DNA of 64,000 bases from Gemmatimonadota bacterium (GCA_021324775.1 JAJPIM010000026.1:62001-126000), one strand, 5' to 3'; positions 44,357 through 54,580 are shown, counted from the stretch's first letter. The notes: generated from the letters alone by a model not told the origin. Numbers and translations are program-made.

Positions 44357-45442
44357 ATGGCGAACGACGCACCGAGCACGTCACCGCACGCGGCGGAGCC
44401 GCGGGCACAGGCCGAGCACGAAGCAGTCGACATCACGATCATTGGTGGCGGTCCTACCGGGCTGTTCGCCATGTTCTACGCCGGCATGCGCGGCGCGACG
44501 GCCCGGATCGTCGACGCCCTCCCGCAGGTCGGGGGGCAACTGACCGCGTTGTACCCGGAGAAATACATCTTCGACGTCGCGGGCTATCCCAAAGTCCTGG
44601 CCAAGGATCTCGTTCACGCACTCGCCAGCCAGGCCAGCCAGTTCGGGCATCCCACGTACCTCAACCAGCGGGTCAACGCCCTCGAACATGACGGCGCGCT
44701 GTTCACCCTGGTCACGGAGACCGACCGGTTCCCGTCACGCGCGCTCGTGATCGCGGCTGGTATCGGGGCGTTCTCCCCGCGGCGTCTGCCCCACCCGTTT
44801 GCCCAGCCCTGGTACGGCCGGGGGATCTACGAGGTCGTGCTTGATCCCGAGGAGTTTCGCGGCCGCCGCGTGGTCATCATCGGCGGCGGCGACTCGGCGT
44901 TCGACTGGGCGCACCAGTTGGCGGATCGCGCCGCTCATGTGACCCTGGTGCACCGGAGCGACCGGTTCCGGGCGCACGGCGCGACGGTGCGGGACGTCCA
45001 GGCGGCGGCCGCCGCGGGCCGCGCCGAGATTCTCACCTTCCACGAGTTGCACGACGTGATCGGCTCCGGACCGCCGGCCGATGGGGCCAGGGTCAGGGAG
45101 ATCGTGCTGCGCGACACCAAATCCAAGACGATGCGCTCGATCGAAACCGACGCGGTGCTGCCGATGCTCGGATACATCAGCGATCTCGGCCCCCTCGCCG
45201 ACTGGGGATTGACGCTGGCCAACGATGAGATCGTGGTGAGCAGCACGATGGAGACCGGCCGGACGGGCATCTACGCGGCCGGCGACATCACGACCTACGC
45301 CGGCAAGCTCAAACTGATCGCAACCGGATTCGGCGAAGCCGCCGTCGCCGTGAATCAGGCCGTGCACTGGATCTATCCGGCCAAGAAAGTCGCACCCGCG
45401 CACAGCTCCAACATGGCCCTGTTCGGGCAGACCGACGACTAG
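44357..45442 (+). CDS. Ferredoxin-NADP+ reductase, thioredoxin-reductase-like (YumC type)
   Basis: This 361-residue flavoprotein moves electrons between NADPH and ferredoxin. The FAD GxGxxG is IIGGGPTGLFAMFYAGMRG, followed by VGGQLTALYPEKYIFDV, which is typical of the YumC/FNR2 group. The NADPH fold is VVIIGGGDSAFDWA with VHRSDRFRAH, and the C-terminal GIYAAGDITTYAGKLKLI contacts FAD. The redox CxxC of thioredoxin reductase is absent, as expected. An extra Ala/Glu-rich stretch of ~22 residues precedes the fold. Confidence 0.92.
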   Translation: MANDAPSTSPHAAEPRAQAEHEAVDITIIGGGPTGLFAMFYAGMRGATARIVDALPQVGGQLTALYPEKYIFDVAGYPKVLAKDLVHALASQASQFGHPTYLNQRVNALEHDGALFTLVTETDRFPSRALVIAAGIGAFSPRRLPHPFAQPWYGRGIYEVVLDPEEFRGRRVVIIGGGDSAFDWAHQLADRAAHVTLVHRSDRFRAHGATVRDVQAAAAAGRAEILTFHELHDVIGSGPPADGARVREIVLRDTKSKTMRSIETDAVLPMLGYISDLGPLADWGLTLANDEIVVSSTMETGRTGIYAAGDITTYAGKLKLIATGFGEAAVAVNQAVHWIYPAKKVAPAHSSNMALFGQTDD

Positions 45443-45449
45443 GCCCCAG

Positions 45450-45467
45450 CCCGCCGTTTGTGGCGGG
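45450..45467 (+). terminator. Hairpin terminator after the ferredoxin reductase gene
   Basis: CCCGCC (45450-45455) pairs with GGCGGG (45462-45467) around GTTTGT, eight bases after the stop. Flanking CCCC and GGGG can extend the stem. No U-tract. Confidence 0.5.
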
Positions 45468-45520
45468 AGGCGCGGGGTCGCCACGCGACTACCGGTAGGC
45501 GCCTCCGGGGAGCCAGATTG

Positions 45521-45550
45521 TTGACATATCCTGTGACCCCCCGAGAACTT
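45521..45550 (+). promoter_or_regulatory. Candidate promoter for the receiver-GGDEF gene
   Basis: A consensus TTGACA (45521-45526) precedes a poor -10 (GAACTT, 45545-45550) at 18-base spacing. It lies about 30 bases before the GTG start. Confidence 0.35.
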
Positions 45551-45576
45551 ACGCGGCCACCTCAGATGGGCCTCCC

Positions 45577-46497
45577 GTGAGCTACATCCTGTACGCCGAC
45601 GATCATGAGGACATGCGGCTCATGGTCCGCGCGGTGCTCGCGTCGGCGGGGCATGAGGTCGGCCTCGTGGCCGACGGCCGGGCGGCGCTGGCGGCGGTCC
45701 AGGAGCGGGAGCCCGATCTCCTGCTCCTCGACGTGATGATGCCGGGAGTGAGCGGGCTGGACGCGTGCCGGACGGTCAAGGGGAATCCATTCACGGCGCG
45801 TATTCCGGTGTTGATGCTGACCGGCGAAGGACACATCGACAGCAAGGTCGAGGGCTTCGAGGCAGGCGCGGACGACTATCTCGCCAAGCCGTTCGATCCG
45901 CGGGAGTTGCGGGCGCGGGTGCACGCCCTGCTGCGCCTGGTGCGGCGCGAGGCGGATCGCAACCCGACGAGCGGGCTTCCCGGGGGGCGCGCCATCGAGG
46001 AAGAGATCCGCCGGCGCGTAGATGCCGACGAAGCGTTCGCGGTGTGCTACTTCGACATCGACTATTTCAAACCGTTCGCCGACACGTTCGGCTTCGCGGC
46101 CGCGGATGCGGTGATCCGGGGAACAGGGGCAGCGGTCATCGACGCCGTCGCGGCGGCGGGCGATCCCGTCGACTTCGTGGGGCATGTCGGCGGTGACGAT
46201 TTTCTCGTCGTGACCCGCGCGGACCGCGCGGAGCCCGTCGTGTGCGAGACGGTCCGCCGGTTCCGGGACGTGATCGGCAGCATCGTCGGATACGAGACCC
46301 TGGAACGCGGAACGTTCGATGGGTTGGACCGCGATGGAGTACCGCGCCAGTTTCCGATTGCCCGCATGGCGGCCGCGGTGGTCGCGGTGCGGCCGGAGCA
46401 ATGGGTTTCGATCGGACACCTCGGCGCGCTTGCGGCCGACGCGAAACGGCGGGCGAAGCAGCAGGGCGCAGGCACAATCCTCGTCAACGCTGTGTAA
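45577..46497 (+). CDS. Response regulator with GGDEF-type output domain (GGDDF variant)
   Basis: This 306-residue protein starts at a GTG. The receiver looks functional: Asp8/Asp9, phosphoacceptor Asp52, Thr82 and Lys104 in the KPF motif. The GGDEF-fold domain (about 130-300) has NPTSGLPGGRAIEEEI and the metal-site FDIDYFKPF. Its signature is GGDDF at 205-209, with Asp in place of the catalytic Glu. It may be a weak or inactive cyclase, or a c-di-GMP/GTP-binding regulator. Compare the other receiver-GGDEF protein at 471, which is more degenerate. Confidence 0.87.
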   Translation: MSYILYADDHEDMRLMVRAVLASAGHEVGLVADGRAALAAVQEREPDLLLLDVMMPGVSGLDACRTVKGNPFTARIPVLMLTGEGHIDSKVEGFEAGADDYLAKPFDPRELRARVHALLRLVRREADRNPTSGLPGGRAIEEEIRRRVDADEAFAVCYFDIDYFKPFADTFGFAAADAVIRGTGAAVIDAVAAAGDPVDFVGHVGGDDFLVVTRADRAEPVVCETVRRFRDVIGSIVGYETLERGTFDGLDRDGVPRQFPIARMAAAVVAVRPEQWVSIGHLGALAADAKRRAKQQGAGTILVNAV

Positions 46498-46566
46498 GCG
46501 GGCGTGGTGCGCCCTGGCCGCGCGCCCCTGGTCCACGTCCCGTGGCGCCGGGACCTTCGACCGACC

Positions 46567-48933
46567 ATGCCGGGTGGCCGCCTGACGCCGATCCACTGGA
46601 GGACCGCGTATCGATCGGCCGGCGGCCTGCGGCGCGCCGCCGCGCGGCACGCGCTTCATTTGCTGGCGGGTCTCATGACGGCCGCAGCGATGGCGAGCAC
46701 CCCGCACCCGCTCGCTGGACAGGATGTGACGTGCCATCCGGGCGACACCGAAGTGCGGCGCCTGCAGTTCACCGGAAACCGCGCGTACTCCGACGATGTA
46801 CTCGCCAACGCCATTGTGACCACACCGTCAAGCTGGACGCGACGGGCACTCGGTTTCCTGGGCACGCGGCGCTGTCTCGATCGCGCCGAGTTTCCGCGTG
46901 ACCGGCTCCGGCTGATCATTTTCTATCGCAATCACGGCTACATCGACGTCCAGGTGGACACGGCCGTACGCCCCGTCCGCCGCGGCGTGGCCGATGTGCA
47001 GTTCCGCATCCGCGAAGGCCGCCCAGTGTTGATCGACTCGCTCACCATTGCCGGACTCGATGCGGTCGCGGCGAAGGAGCGTGACCGCATCACGAGGTCG
47101 CTACCGGTGCGGATCGGCGGGACCTTCGACAAGACGGCCATCGAGCAAGCGCGCGACACCCTGCGACTCCGTTTGCTGAACGCGGGCTACCCCTTCGCGG
47201 AAGTCATGCGGAGCTATACGAGCGACACGGCCCGCCGGGCGGCGTCACTGGCATACGATGTCACGACCGGGCCCATTGCGCGCATCGACAGCGTGGTCGT
47301 GCGAATACAGCCGCGCGGATCCGGGAAGCCGATCATCTCGCCGGACGCGGTGCGGAGCGTCATGGGGCTCAAGCCAGGCCGGCTGTACCGGCTGGGCGAC
47401 CTGGCGGCCGCCCAGCGTTCACTGTTCCAGACCGACGCGTTCGAGCACATCGCCGTCGGACTGGAAGCGGACACCTCGCGGGCTGGCGGGGCGCCCGGGG
47501 CCCGCGATACGACGGTCACCGTCGAGGCCGACCTGGTCGAGGGATACATGCACACGGCGCGGGCAGGCGGCGGGTGGGCGACGCTCGACTGCTTCCGCAC
47601 CCAGGCGGAGTATGCTGACCGCGACTTCCTTGGCGGCCTGCGGCTGCTGCGGGTAGACGCGAGCGTGACGAAGATCGGGATCGCTGCACCCTTCCGAATC
47701 GACAACGGCGGCCTTTGCCCGCAAGCGCGGCAGGACATCTACAGCGACACGCTGAACTACAACGTGTCGGCGACGCTGCGGAGCCCGGTGCTGTTCGGCT
47801 CACAGCTCAATCCGACCGTCACGCTGTTCACGCAGCGGCAGTCCGAATACAACGCGTACGTTCGCTCCACGCCGATCGGCGCATCGCTCTCGCTGACACG
47901 CCGTCTGAGCCCGACATGGTCGCTCTCGCCCGAGTACCGCATCGATCTCGGACGCACGAGCGCGCAGCCGGCGCTTTATTGCGCGGTGTTCAATCTGTGC
48001 ACCCCGCAAGACATCCAGCCGTTGCAGGAGCTGCTGCCCCTCGCGGAAGGCGGCGCGCTGGCCGTGCAGGACCGCCGCGACGACCAGTACAACCCGACGC
48101 GAGGGTCGCTGGTGTCGGTCGAGGCCCTCGTCGGCTCACGCTATCTTGGCTCGGCGGCCCGATTCCAGTTCGACAAGGCGACCGTGGACGCCGCCGGATA
48201 CCTCAAGGCGAGTGACGACGGCGTGTTCGCCGCCCGGATCCGGTTCGGCGCGGTGGTGGCGCAGGGACAGGCGGCGGCGGGGTTCATCCCCCCCGATCAG
48301 CGACTCTACGCGGGCGGCCCGACGACCGTGCGCGGGTTCCAGCAGAACGAGCTGGGTCCGGTCGTCTATATCCCGAACGTCGTGGACACCATTCGCGGGG
48401 CTGACACCCTGCTTCGTGCCAGCTCCGGCGCCAGGGGACAGGGCCAGCGCATCGTTCCTGAGGGAGGCAACTGGTCCGTGGTCGGGAACCTCGAATACCG
48501 GTGGCGGAGTCCCTTTCTCCGCGAAGTTCTTCAATGGGCGTTCTTCGTCGACGCGGGACAGGTATGGAACGGGAACATCGCCGAGATGCACGGCCTGCTC
48601 TGGACCCCCGGCGTCGGCATACGCGTGTTCACGCCAGTCGGGCCCATCCGTCTCGACGTGGGGTACAATCCGTATCTCTTGCCGGCTGGCGCGGCCTACT
48701 TCAACGCGCCCGCGAGCATTACCGTGAACGGGAGGACCACCAACCTGGCGCAGCAGGTGCCGCTCTACTGTGTCAGCCCGTCGAACTCCATCCCGGCCCA
48801 TCCGAGCCAGAGCCTTTCGCAGGTGCTCGTCCAGGAGCCCGGCCACGAATGTCCCGCCACGTACATACCCAGCCAGAGCAACGGCTTCCTGCAGAAACTC
48901 ACGTTCAATCTCTCGATCGGCCAGGCATTCTGA
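46567..48933 (+). CDS. BamA/TamA-family outer-membrane assembly protein
   Basis: This Omp85 protein (788 residues from ATG 46567; a GTG at 46504 is possible) inserts beta-barrel proteins in the outer membrane. A signal peptide (LLAGLMTAAAMASTPHPLAG) leads to POTRA-like repeats (VRRLQFTGNRAYSDDVL and similar), then a 16-strand barrel domain. The lid-loop signature is TTVRGFQQNELG, and the C-terminus ends in Phe (LSIGQAF). The barrel contains several Cys residues in outer loops. The TamB gene follows after 24 bases, so this is best seen as the TamA-like partner rather than the essential BamA. Confidence 0.88.
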   Translation: MPGGRLTPIHWRTAYRSAGGLRRAAARHALHLLAGLMTAAAMASTPHPLAGQDVTCHPGDTEVRRLQFTGNRAYSDDVLANAIVTTPSSWTRRALGFLGTRRCLDRAEFPRDRLRLIIFYRNHGYIDVQVDTAVRPVRRGVADVQFRIREGRPVLIDSLTIAGLDAVAAKERDRITRSLPVRIGGTFDKTAIEQARDTLRLRLLNAGYPFAEVMRSYTSDTARRAASLAYDVTTGPIARIDSVVVRIQPRGSGKPIISPDAVRSVMGLKPGRLYRLGDLAAAQRSLFQTDAFEHIAVGLEADTSRAGGAPGARDTTVTVEADLVEGYMHTARAGGGWATLDCFRTQAEYADRDFLGGLRLLRVDASVTKIGIAAPFRIDNGGLCPQARQDIYSDTLNYNVSATLRSPVLFGSQLNPTVTLFTQRQSEYNAYVRSTPIGASLSLTRRLSPTWSLSPEYRIDLGRTSAQPALYCAVFNLCTPQDIQPLQELLPLAEGGALAVQDRRDDQYNPTRGSLVSVEALVGSRYLGSAARFQFDKATVDAAGYLKASDDGVFAARIRFGAVVAQGQAAAGFIPPDQRLYAGGPTTVRGFQQNELGPVVYIPNVVDTIRGADTLLRASSGARGQGQRIVPEGGNWSVVGNLEYRWRSPFLREVLQWAFFVDAGQVWNGNIAEMHGLLWTPGVGIRVFTPVGPIRLDVGYNPYLLPAGAAYFNAPASITVNGRTTNLAQQVPLYCVSPSNSIPAHPSQSLSQVLVQEPGHECPATYIPSQSNGFLQKLTFNLSIGQAF

Positions 48934-48957
48934 GTCCATGATGGAGACCTCCGCGGC

Positions 48958-51900
48958 ATGATCCGGCGCCGGGTCATTGTCGGCCTGAGTGCCCTGGGCA
49001 TTCTGCTCACCGGGATCGTCGTGATCGCGGGTGTCGTCGCGGCTACGCAGACCGCGTGGGGGCGAGGGCACATCCGGTCGCTGGTGGTCGCGGAGTTGCG
49101 CCGCGTGGTGCACGGCCGCGTCTACGTGGGCGACATCGAGGGCAACCTGTTCACGAACCTCACGGTCGACTCAATCGACGTGCGGGACAGCGTGGGCGCC
49201 CTCTTCCTCGCCACGGGCCGCCTGCATGCCGAGTTCGATCCGCGGGATCTGCTCGACCGGCGGATACTGCTGCAGCGGCTCGAGGTCGATCATCCGTACG
49301 TGCAGCTCACGCACTACCACGACGACACCTGGAATTACAAGCGCATCCTGTCGCTGGCGCCGCCGCCCCGTTCCGCGCCCGCCCGGGCCCTGGCGCGCGC
49401 CCGGCTTCCCGAGGCGGAGGAGCGGGGGTTCGGCGACTTCATCATGGCCACCCATGTGGTCATCCGGGACGGCACGTTCATTTACGCCGATCGCTGGACG
49501 CCCGACGACTCTCTACGTGGTGCGCGGCGCGACAGCGCGACCAACAGCGCGCTGCACCGCGCGCATTTCGGACTGAAGCGGACGCCCGACGGCCTGATGC
49601 GCGTCCTGTCGTGGACCGGCATCCAGCTCAACGCCCCGTACGCGCGGATCACCGATCCGGACAGCGCGGGCCCGGGATTCGAGATCCAGCGGCTCGACAT
49701 GGACGAATTCTTCCCGCCATTCCGCTTTTTCGGCGTTCGCGGGCGGGTGCGCATCGTCCATGACTCGCTGTGGGCGACGCTCAGTCACGTCGAGCTGCCC
49801 GGCACCGCCGGACGGGGAGGCGGGAAAGTGTTCTGGGGCGACGGCCGGCCGCTCACGCTGGCGCTCCACTTCGACGCCGATACGGTGTCGATGGCCGACA
49901 TCGCGTGGGTCTATCCGACCCTTCCCACCACCGGTGGCGGCCGGGGATCGGTCGACATCGTCACCGACATCCCGAAACCCGAGATCGTCGACTACGCGAT
50001 CCGGAACATGGATGTCCGCACCACCAACTCGCGGTTCATCGGCAACATCACGTTCGAGAGCGGGCATCCGCTACTGGTCATCAAGGACGTTGCCGCGGAG
50101 GTGGCGCCGGTCGATTTCGCCTTCATCCGCGTGCTGTCGGGCGGCGCGCCATTCCCCGTCGATTGGGCGGGCCAGTGGACAGGGCGCGTGCGCGCGCCCG
50201 GCGGACTGGTGTCCCGTTTCCAGGTGGATACCATCGATCTCACCCTGCGTGATGCGCACGTGCCGGGGGCGATCTCGCGGCTCGCCGGATCGGGACAGCT
50301 CGACATCTCGGAGCCGGCGCACACGGCGTTTCACGACTTCCGGATGTCCGTGGACCGGCTGGACCTCCGGACGCCGCAATTCGTGCTGCCCGATTTTCCC
50401 AGGCTGCACGGGATCGTGCGGGGCACCGCGATCCTCGACTCCACGTGGAGCGACGTGCGGTTTCGGGATGCCGACATCACCCATACCGACGGACCGGGCT
50501 CGCCGGACCACATCACCGGGAGCGGTCACTTCACGCTCGGCGATGTCGCGTCGTCGTACGACATGGATCTCCAGGCGCAACCGCTCTCCTTCACGACGAT
50601 CGCGCAGACGTATCCGCGCGTACGGCTTCGCGGCGAGTTCAGCGGGCCGATCTCGCTCCAGGGCACGCTCGACAGTCTCGATCTCGCCGCGCAGCTCACC
50701 GGCGAGCCCGGCGTGCTCGGCGTCGACGGGCATTTCGATCTGGAGCCGCCAGCGCTCTCCGGCTCGGGGACGCTGACGCTGGTCCACACGGATCTCCAGG
50801 CGCTGTTCGACGACGACTCGCTGCCGCAAACCGACCTGTCGCTCCGGGTGGACGCCGACGTGCGCGGCGACTCGCTGGCGATTCTCGACGGTCCCGTGAG
50901 CGGTACGCTGGCGCGGTCCGATGTCGGGCGGCTGCACCTCGACACGGCCCGCGTCGTGGGCCGCTTCGGCGGAGGGCGCCTGCGCATCGATTCATTGAGT
51001 GTGGATGCCCCAGGTGGATCACTGACGGGCCATGGCGGTCTCGGACTGGCGGCGGCGGAGCCGGATTCATTGATGGTCGCCCTGGCCCTCGATTCACTCG
51101 GGGGCTGGCGTCCGTACCTGGCCGATGATTCCGCGAGCGGGGATCCGCTCCTCGGCACGGTGCGCGCATCCGGGACATTCTCGGGCTGGGTGGATTCGCT
51201 CGGCCTGACGGGCACACTGCAGGGGGCGGGGCTGCGTGCCGCCGGCGCCACCATACGCGGCGTGTCGGCGTCGTTCGCGCTCGGGTACCTCTCCTGGGCG
51301 CCGCGCGGGACAGCGGGGTTGGCAGTGGACGGCATTACCCTCGGGGGTCTCGGGGTGGATCATCTGGGAGTGGACGCGCGATTCCTGGGCGGGGGGCAAT
51401 CGGCGCTGGCGATGACCGTGTCCACGCCCACCGGACCGCACGGGGGCGCCGCCGCCGAAATCCGCCAATCGCGCGACACGATCATCGCGACACTGGATAC
51501 GCTCGCGATCTACACGCACGACAACGCGTGGCATCTCACCGAGCCCGCGATATTCCGGCGCGACGCGCGCGGACCGTCCATCGACCAGCTCTCCGTGCGC
51601 GGTGCGGTCAGCGGGTGGCTCACGGCGAGCGCGGACCTGCCACAGCAGGGCGAAGCAGCGGCCCGCATCCGGGCCGACAGCGTACCACTCGCCGACATCG
51701 GTGAGCTCGCCGAATCCCCTGGATCGTACGGCGGGCTGGCGTCACTCGACTGGACCATCGGCGGGACGCGGGCCAATCCGACGATGGCGGGGGAGACCCA
51801 GTTGACCGAGGCGCAGTTCGGCGACGTTCGCTTCGAGGAACTGCTGGGCCATGCCGTGTACGCCAACCGGCGGCTGGCGCTGCACGGCGATCTGATCGCA

Positions 51901-53535
51901 CAGCACGATACGGCGCTGCACGTACTCGTCTCGCTGCCGGTGGATCTCGCCCTCGAGACGGGTGTGCGCCGGCTGCTCGAGCACGAACCGCTCCGCGGCA
52001 ACGTGCACGCGGACAGCGTGCAGTTCGGCGCGCTGGCGGCGATGTATCCGTCGCTCCAGAATCCCAAGGGGTCGTTCGCGGCCAACGTCGACATTGGCGG
52101 CACGCTCGACCACCCCGCACTGACCGGGGACATCCTGCTCCGCGACGCCGAGGCCGGAATCCCCAGGGTCGGCGTGCGGTTCATCGGGATGAACGCCAAC
52201 CTGCATCTCGCGGGCGACAGCCTCGCGGTTCGCGACGTGACCATGGCCACCGTGGACGGCCAGCACCGCGGACGGGCGACGTTACAAGGCTGGCTCACAT
52301 TCCGGGACATCAAGGATCCGCGCTTCGATCTGACGTTCCGGGCCTCGGAGCTGCACGCGCTCAGCAATCCGCGCGTCGCCGACGTGTCGGTGTCGACCGT
52401 CACGCCGTTGCAACTCACCGGGCGGTTCAGCCGGTCGCAGCTCACCGGCGCCGTCTCCATGGATCGGGGCGTGATCTACATCCCGGATGTGCTGACCCAG
52501 AAGAACGTCGTCAGCCTCGACGATCCCGAGTTCTTCAACGTCGTGGACACCTCGTTGTTCCAGAACCGGCTGCTCCTGCCGGAGGCGCCGCCCCGGCTGC
52601 TGCAGGATCTGACGCTCACCGACGTGCGGGTCACCCTTGGGAACGAGGTGTGGCTCAAGTCTTCGGAGACGAACGTCAATCTCTCGACCAGCCTCGGGCC
52701 GCTGATCGTCACGACGGCGCCGACGGGCCGGGACTCGACCAAGGGGCTCGCGCTCACGGGAGCCCTGGTCGCGGAGCGGGGTGACTATCGCCTCAACCTG
52801 GGCCTCGTTCAGCGGACGTTCGCGGTCGAGCGGGGCGGAACCGTCCGGTTTACCGGTGACGTGGACATCAACCCGGACCTCAACATCTCCGGCCTCTACA
52901 CGGTGCGGCAACCTCGCACAAACGCCGGCAACACCATCCCCGATCTCCGGATCCGGGTCCTGCTGGGGGGGACACTCGAGCGGCCGACGGTGGCGTTGTC
53001 GAGTGCCGATAGCGCGCTCCAACTCTCGCAATCGGATCTGCTCAGTTATCTCGTCACGGGGCAGCAGTCGTTCGGTGTGGGGAACGGTACGGACGCGTAC
53101 ACCGTTGGCTCGGTCTTCCTGCCGACGATCGGCACCGCGCTAGGGAGCAGGCTTTCCGGGGGGCTCTTCGACTACGTGAACGTGCAGGCGGGCACGGCCT
53201 ACGCGAGCAACGGCACGACGAGCAGTTTCGGCACCGCGCTCTCCACGACGCGCATCGGTGCCGGCAAGCAGCTCGGGCGCTCGACCTTCATCAGCGCCGA
53301 CCTTGGCGTGTGCGGGCTCGGAGCGACCGGCGCCGCCGGCGGCGGGTCGCCGCCCCCGACGGCGTCGCAGATCGGCGTGCGCGTGGAGGAGCAGCTCACC
53401 CAGCGGCTGACCCTTGCGGCGAGCTCCGAGCCCGGAACGGTGGGCCTGTACTGCACGACCGGCGCACTCACCCGAAGTTTTGTCGATACACCCAGGCAGT
53501 GGGGCCTCGACGTATTTCGCAGTTGGCAGTTCTGA
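48958..53535 (+). CDS. tamB: TamB-like translocation/assembly protein (DUF490)
   Basis: At 1525 residues this is a very large periplasm-spanning beta-helical protein. It is anchored by one N-terminal helix (VIVGLSALGILLTGIVVIAGVV) and ends in the DUF490 domain (NISGLYTVRQPRTNAGNTI region, LLSYLVTGQQSFG, then a terminal aromatic-rich FRSWQF). TamB-family proteins move phospholipids or assist outer-membrane protein insertion with TamA. The middle is rich in Asp/Leu/Gly beta repeats such as LHLAGDSLAVRDVTM. It follows the Omp85 gene directly, and the lipid-kinase gene begins on the next base after its stop. Confidence 0.9.
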   Translation: MIRRRVIVGLSALGILLTGIVVIAGVVAATQTAWGRGHIRSLVVAELRRVVHGRVYVGDIEGNLFTNLTVDSIDVRDSVGALFLATGRLHAEFDPRDLLDRRILLQRLEVDHPYVQLTHYHDDTWNYKRILSLAPPPRSAPARALARARLPEAEERGFGDFIMATHVVIRDGTFIYADRWTPDDSLRGARRDSATNSALHRAHFGLKRTPDGLMRVLSWTGIQLNAPYARITDPDSAGPGFEIQRLDMDEFFPPFRFFGVRGRVRIVHDSLWATLSHVELPGTAGRGGGKVFWGDGRPLTLALHFDADTVSMADIAWVYPTLPTTGGGRGSVDIVTDIPKPEIVDYAIRNMDVRTTNSRFIGNITFESGHPLLVIKDVAAEVAPVDFAFIRVLSGGAPFPVDWAGQWTGRVRAPGGLVSRFQVDTIDLTLRDAHVPGAISRLAGSGQLDISEPAHTAFHDFRMSVDRLDLRTPQFVLPDFPRLHGIVRGTAILDSTWSDVRFRDADITHTDGPGSPDHITGSGHFTLGDVASSYDMDLQAQPLSFTTIAQTYPRVRLRGEFSGPISLQGTLDSLDLAAQLTGEPGVLGVDGHFDLEPPALSGSGTLTLVHTDLQALFDDDSLPQTDLSLRVDADVRGDSLAILDGPVSGTLARSDVGRLHLDTARVVGRFGGGRLRIDSLSVDAPGGSLTGHGGLGLAAAEPDSLMVALALDSLGGWRPYLADDSASGDPLLGTVRASGTFSGWVDSLGLTGTLQGAGLRAAGATIRGVSASFALGYLSWAPRGTAGLAVDGITLGGLGVDHLGVDARFLGGGQSALAMTVSTPTGPHGGAAAEIRQSRDTIIATLDTLAIYTHDNAWHLTEPAIFRRDARGPSIDQLSVRGAVSGWLTASADLPQQGEAAARIRADSVPLADIGELAESPGSYGGLASLDWTIGGTRANPTMAGETQLTEAQFGDVRFEELLGHAVYANRRLALHGDLIAQHDTALHVLVSLPVDLALETGVRRLLEHEPLRGNVHADSVQFGALAAMYPSLQNPKGSFAANVDIGGTLDHPALTGDILLRDAEAGIPRVGVRFIGMNANLHLAGDSLAVRDVTMATVDGQHRGRATLQGWLTFRDIKDPRFDLTFRASELHALSNPRVADVSVSTVTPLQLTGRFSRSQLTGAVSMDRGVIYIPDVLTQKNVVSLDDPEFFNVVDTSLFQNRLLLPEAPPRLLQDLTLTDVRVTLGNEVWLKSSETNVNLSTSLGPLIVTTAPTGRDSTKGLALTGALVAERGDYRLNLGLVQRTFAVERGGTVRFTGDVDINPDLNISGLYTVRQPRTNAGNTIPDLRIRVLLGGTLERPTVALSSADSALQLSQSDLLSYLVTGQQSFGVGNGTDAYTVGSVFLPTIGTALGSRLSGGLFDYVNVQAGTAYASNGTTSSFGTALSTTRIGAGKQLGRSTFISADLGVCGLGATGAAGGGSPPPTASQIGVRVEEQLTQRLTLAASSEPGTVGLYCTTGALTRSFVDTPRQWGLDVFRSWQF

Positions 53536-54555
53536 ATGACGGCCGTGACCCGGACAGCGGTGGCCGCGAGCGGCCTTCGGAGTGGGACGTGGCGCGCGCC
53601 CGTCGCGGCCGGCGGAGACGACGGCGCCGATCGCTACTCCCGGGCGCTCCTCGTCATCAATCCGGCGTCGCGGCGGGGCTCGCAGTTCCACCAGCCCGCG
53701 CTGGAGGCGATCACCAGGGCGGGCCTCCTGTGCGATGCCATTTTGACCGAACGCCAGGGGCAGGGCGCGCACCTCGCGGTGACGCTGGCGTCCGGCTACG
53801 ACGTCATCTTCACACTGGGCGGAGATGGGACGGCGATGGAGGTCGTCGGCGCGCTTGCGGGCGGTGAGGGCCCGCCCGTGGGCATCCTGCCTGGCGGCAC
53901 CGGCAACCTGATCGCGCGGACGCTGGGGATCCCGCTCGACGTGCGGGAGGCGGTGCCCCTCCTGCTGCGCGGGCAACCCGTCCTGGTGGATCTGGGTGTG
54001 ATGACCGGGGCCCCCATACGGAACCCGCGGCGATTCGCGTTTGCGGCGGGCGTCGGCATCGATGCGACCATGGTCGCCGACGTCTCGGCCAGGCTGAAGC
54101 GCCATTTGGGGGTGCCGGCATACATGCTGAGCTGGGTGGCCGCCGCCCTGCGGCGCGAGACCTTCCGGGCCAGGCTCACCGTGGATGGGGAAGTGATCGA
54201 GCGGGACGCCTCGGCGGTCATGTTGGCCAATTTCGGCGCGGTGCTCAACGATCTGATCCGGCTCGGGCCCGGAATTCAGCACGATGACGGAAAGCTGGAC
54301 TTGTGCGTCTTCTCTCCGGGGACCGCACGGGATGCAGTGCGGGTCGCCTGGAAACTCCTGCGGAAGGACTTCCAAGCCGATCCGTGCATGCTCTATCGGG
54401 CGGGCCGCCATTTCCGCGTCGAAACGATTCCACCGCGTCCAGTGCAGGCCGACGGCGAGTTGTTGGGCGACACCCCGTTCGAAGTGACGGTGGAGCCGCT
54501 GGCAGCCCGGTTGCTCGTCCCGCAGCAGCGGCCGGCGGAGCGGAGTAGGCGATGA
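53536..54555 (+). CDS. Diacylglycerol kinase-family lipid kinase
   Basis: This 339-residue soluble DAGK-catalytic protein has the ATP loop LGGDGTAMEVVGAL, LLVINPASRRG at the start of the fold, and PGGTGNLIARTLG. It may phosphorylate diacylglycerol, sphingoid bases or another lipid; the sequence does not decide. The N-terminal ~30 residues are Ala/Arg-rich. The ATG starts on the base after the TamB stop (TGAATG), so it is probably co-translated. A link to outer-membrane lipid turnover is inferred from this context. Confidence 0.88.
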   Translation: MTAVTRTAVAASGLRSGTWRAPVAAGGDDGADRYSRALLVINPASRRGSQFHQPALEAITRAGLLCDAILTERQGQGAHLAVTLASGYDVIFTLGGDGTAMEVVGALAGGEGPPVGILPGGTGNLIARTLGIPLDVREAVPLLLRGQPVLVDLGVMTGAPIRNPRRFAFAAGVGIDATMVADVSARLKRHLGVPAYMLSWVAAALRRETFRARLTVDGEVIERDASAVMLANFGAVLNDLIRLGPGIQHDDGKLDLCVFSPGTARDAVRVAWKLLRKDFQADPCMLYRAGRHFRVETIPPRPVQADGELLGDTPFEVTVEPLAARLLVPQQRPAERSRR

Positions 54556-54580
54556 CCAAGCGTGCAGGCATCACCCGCAC

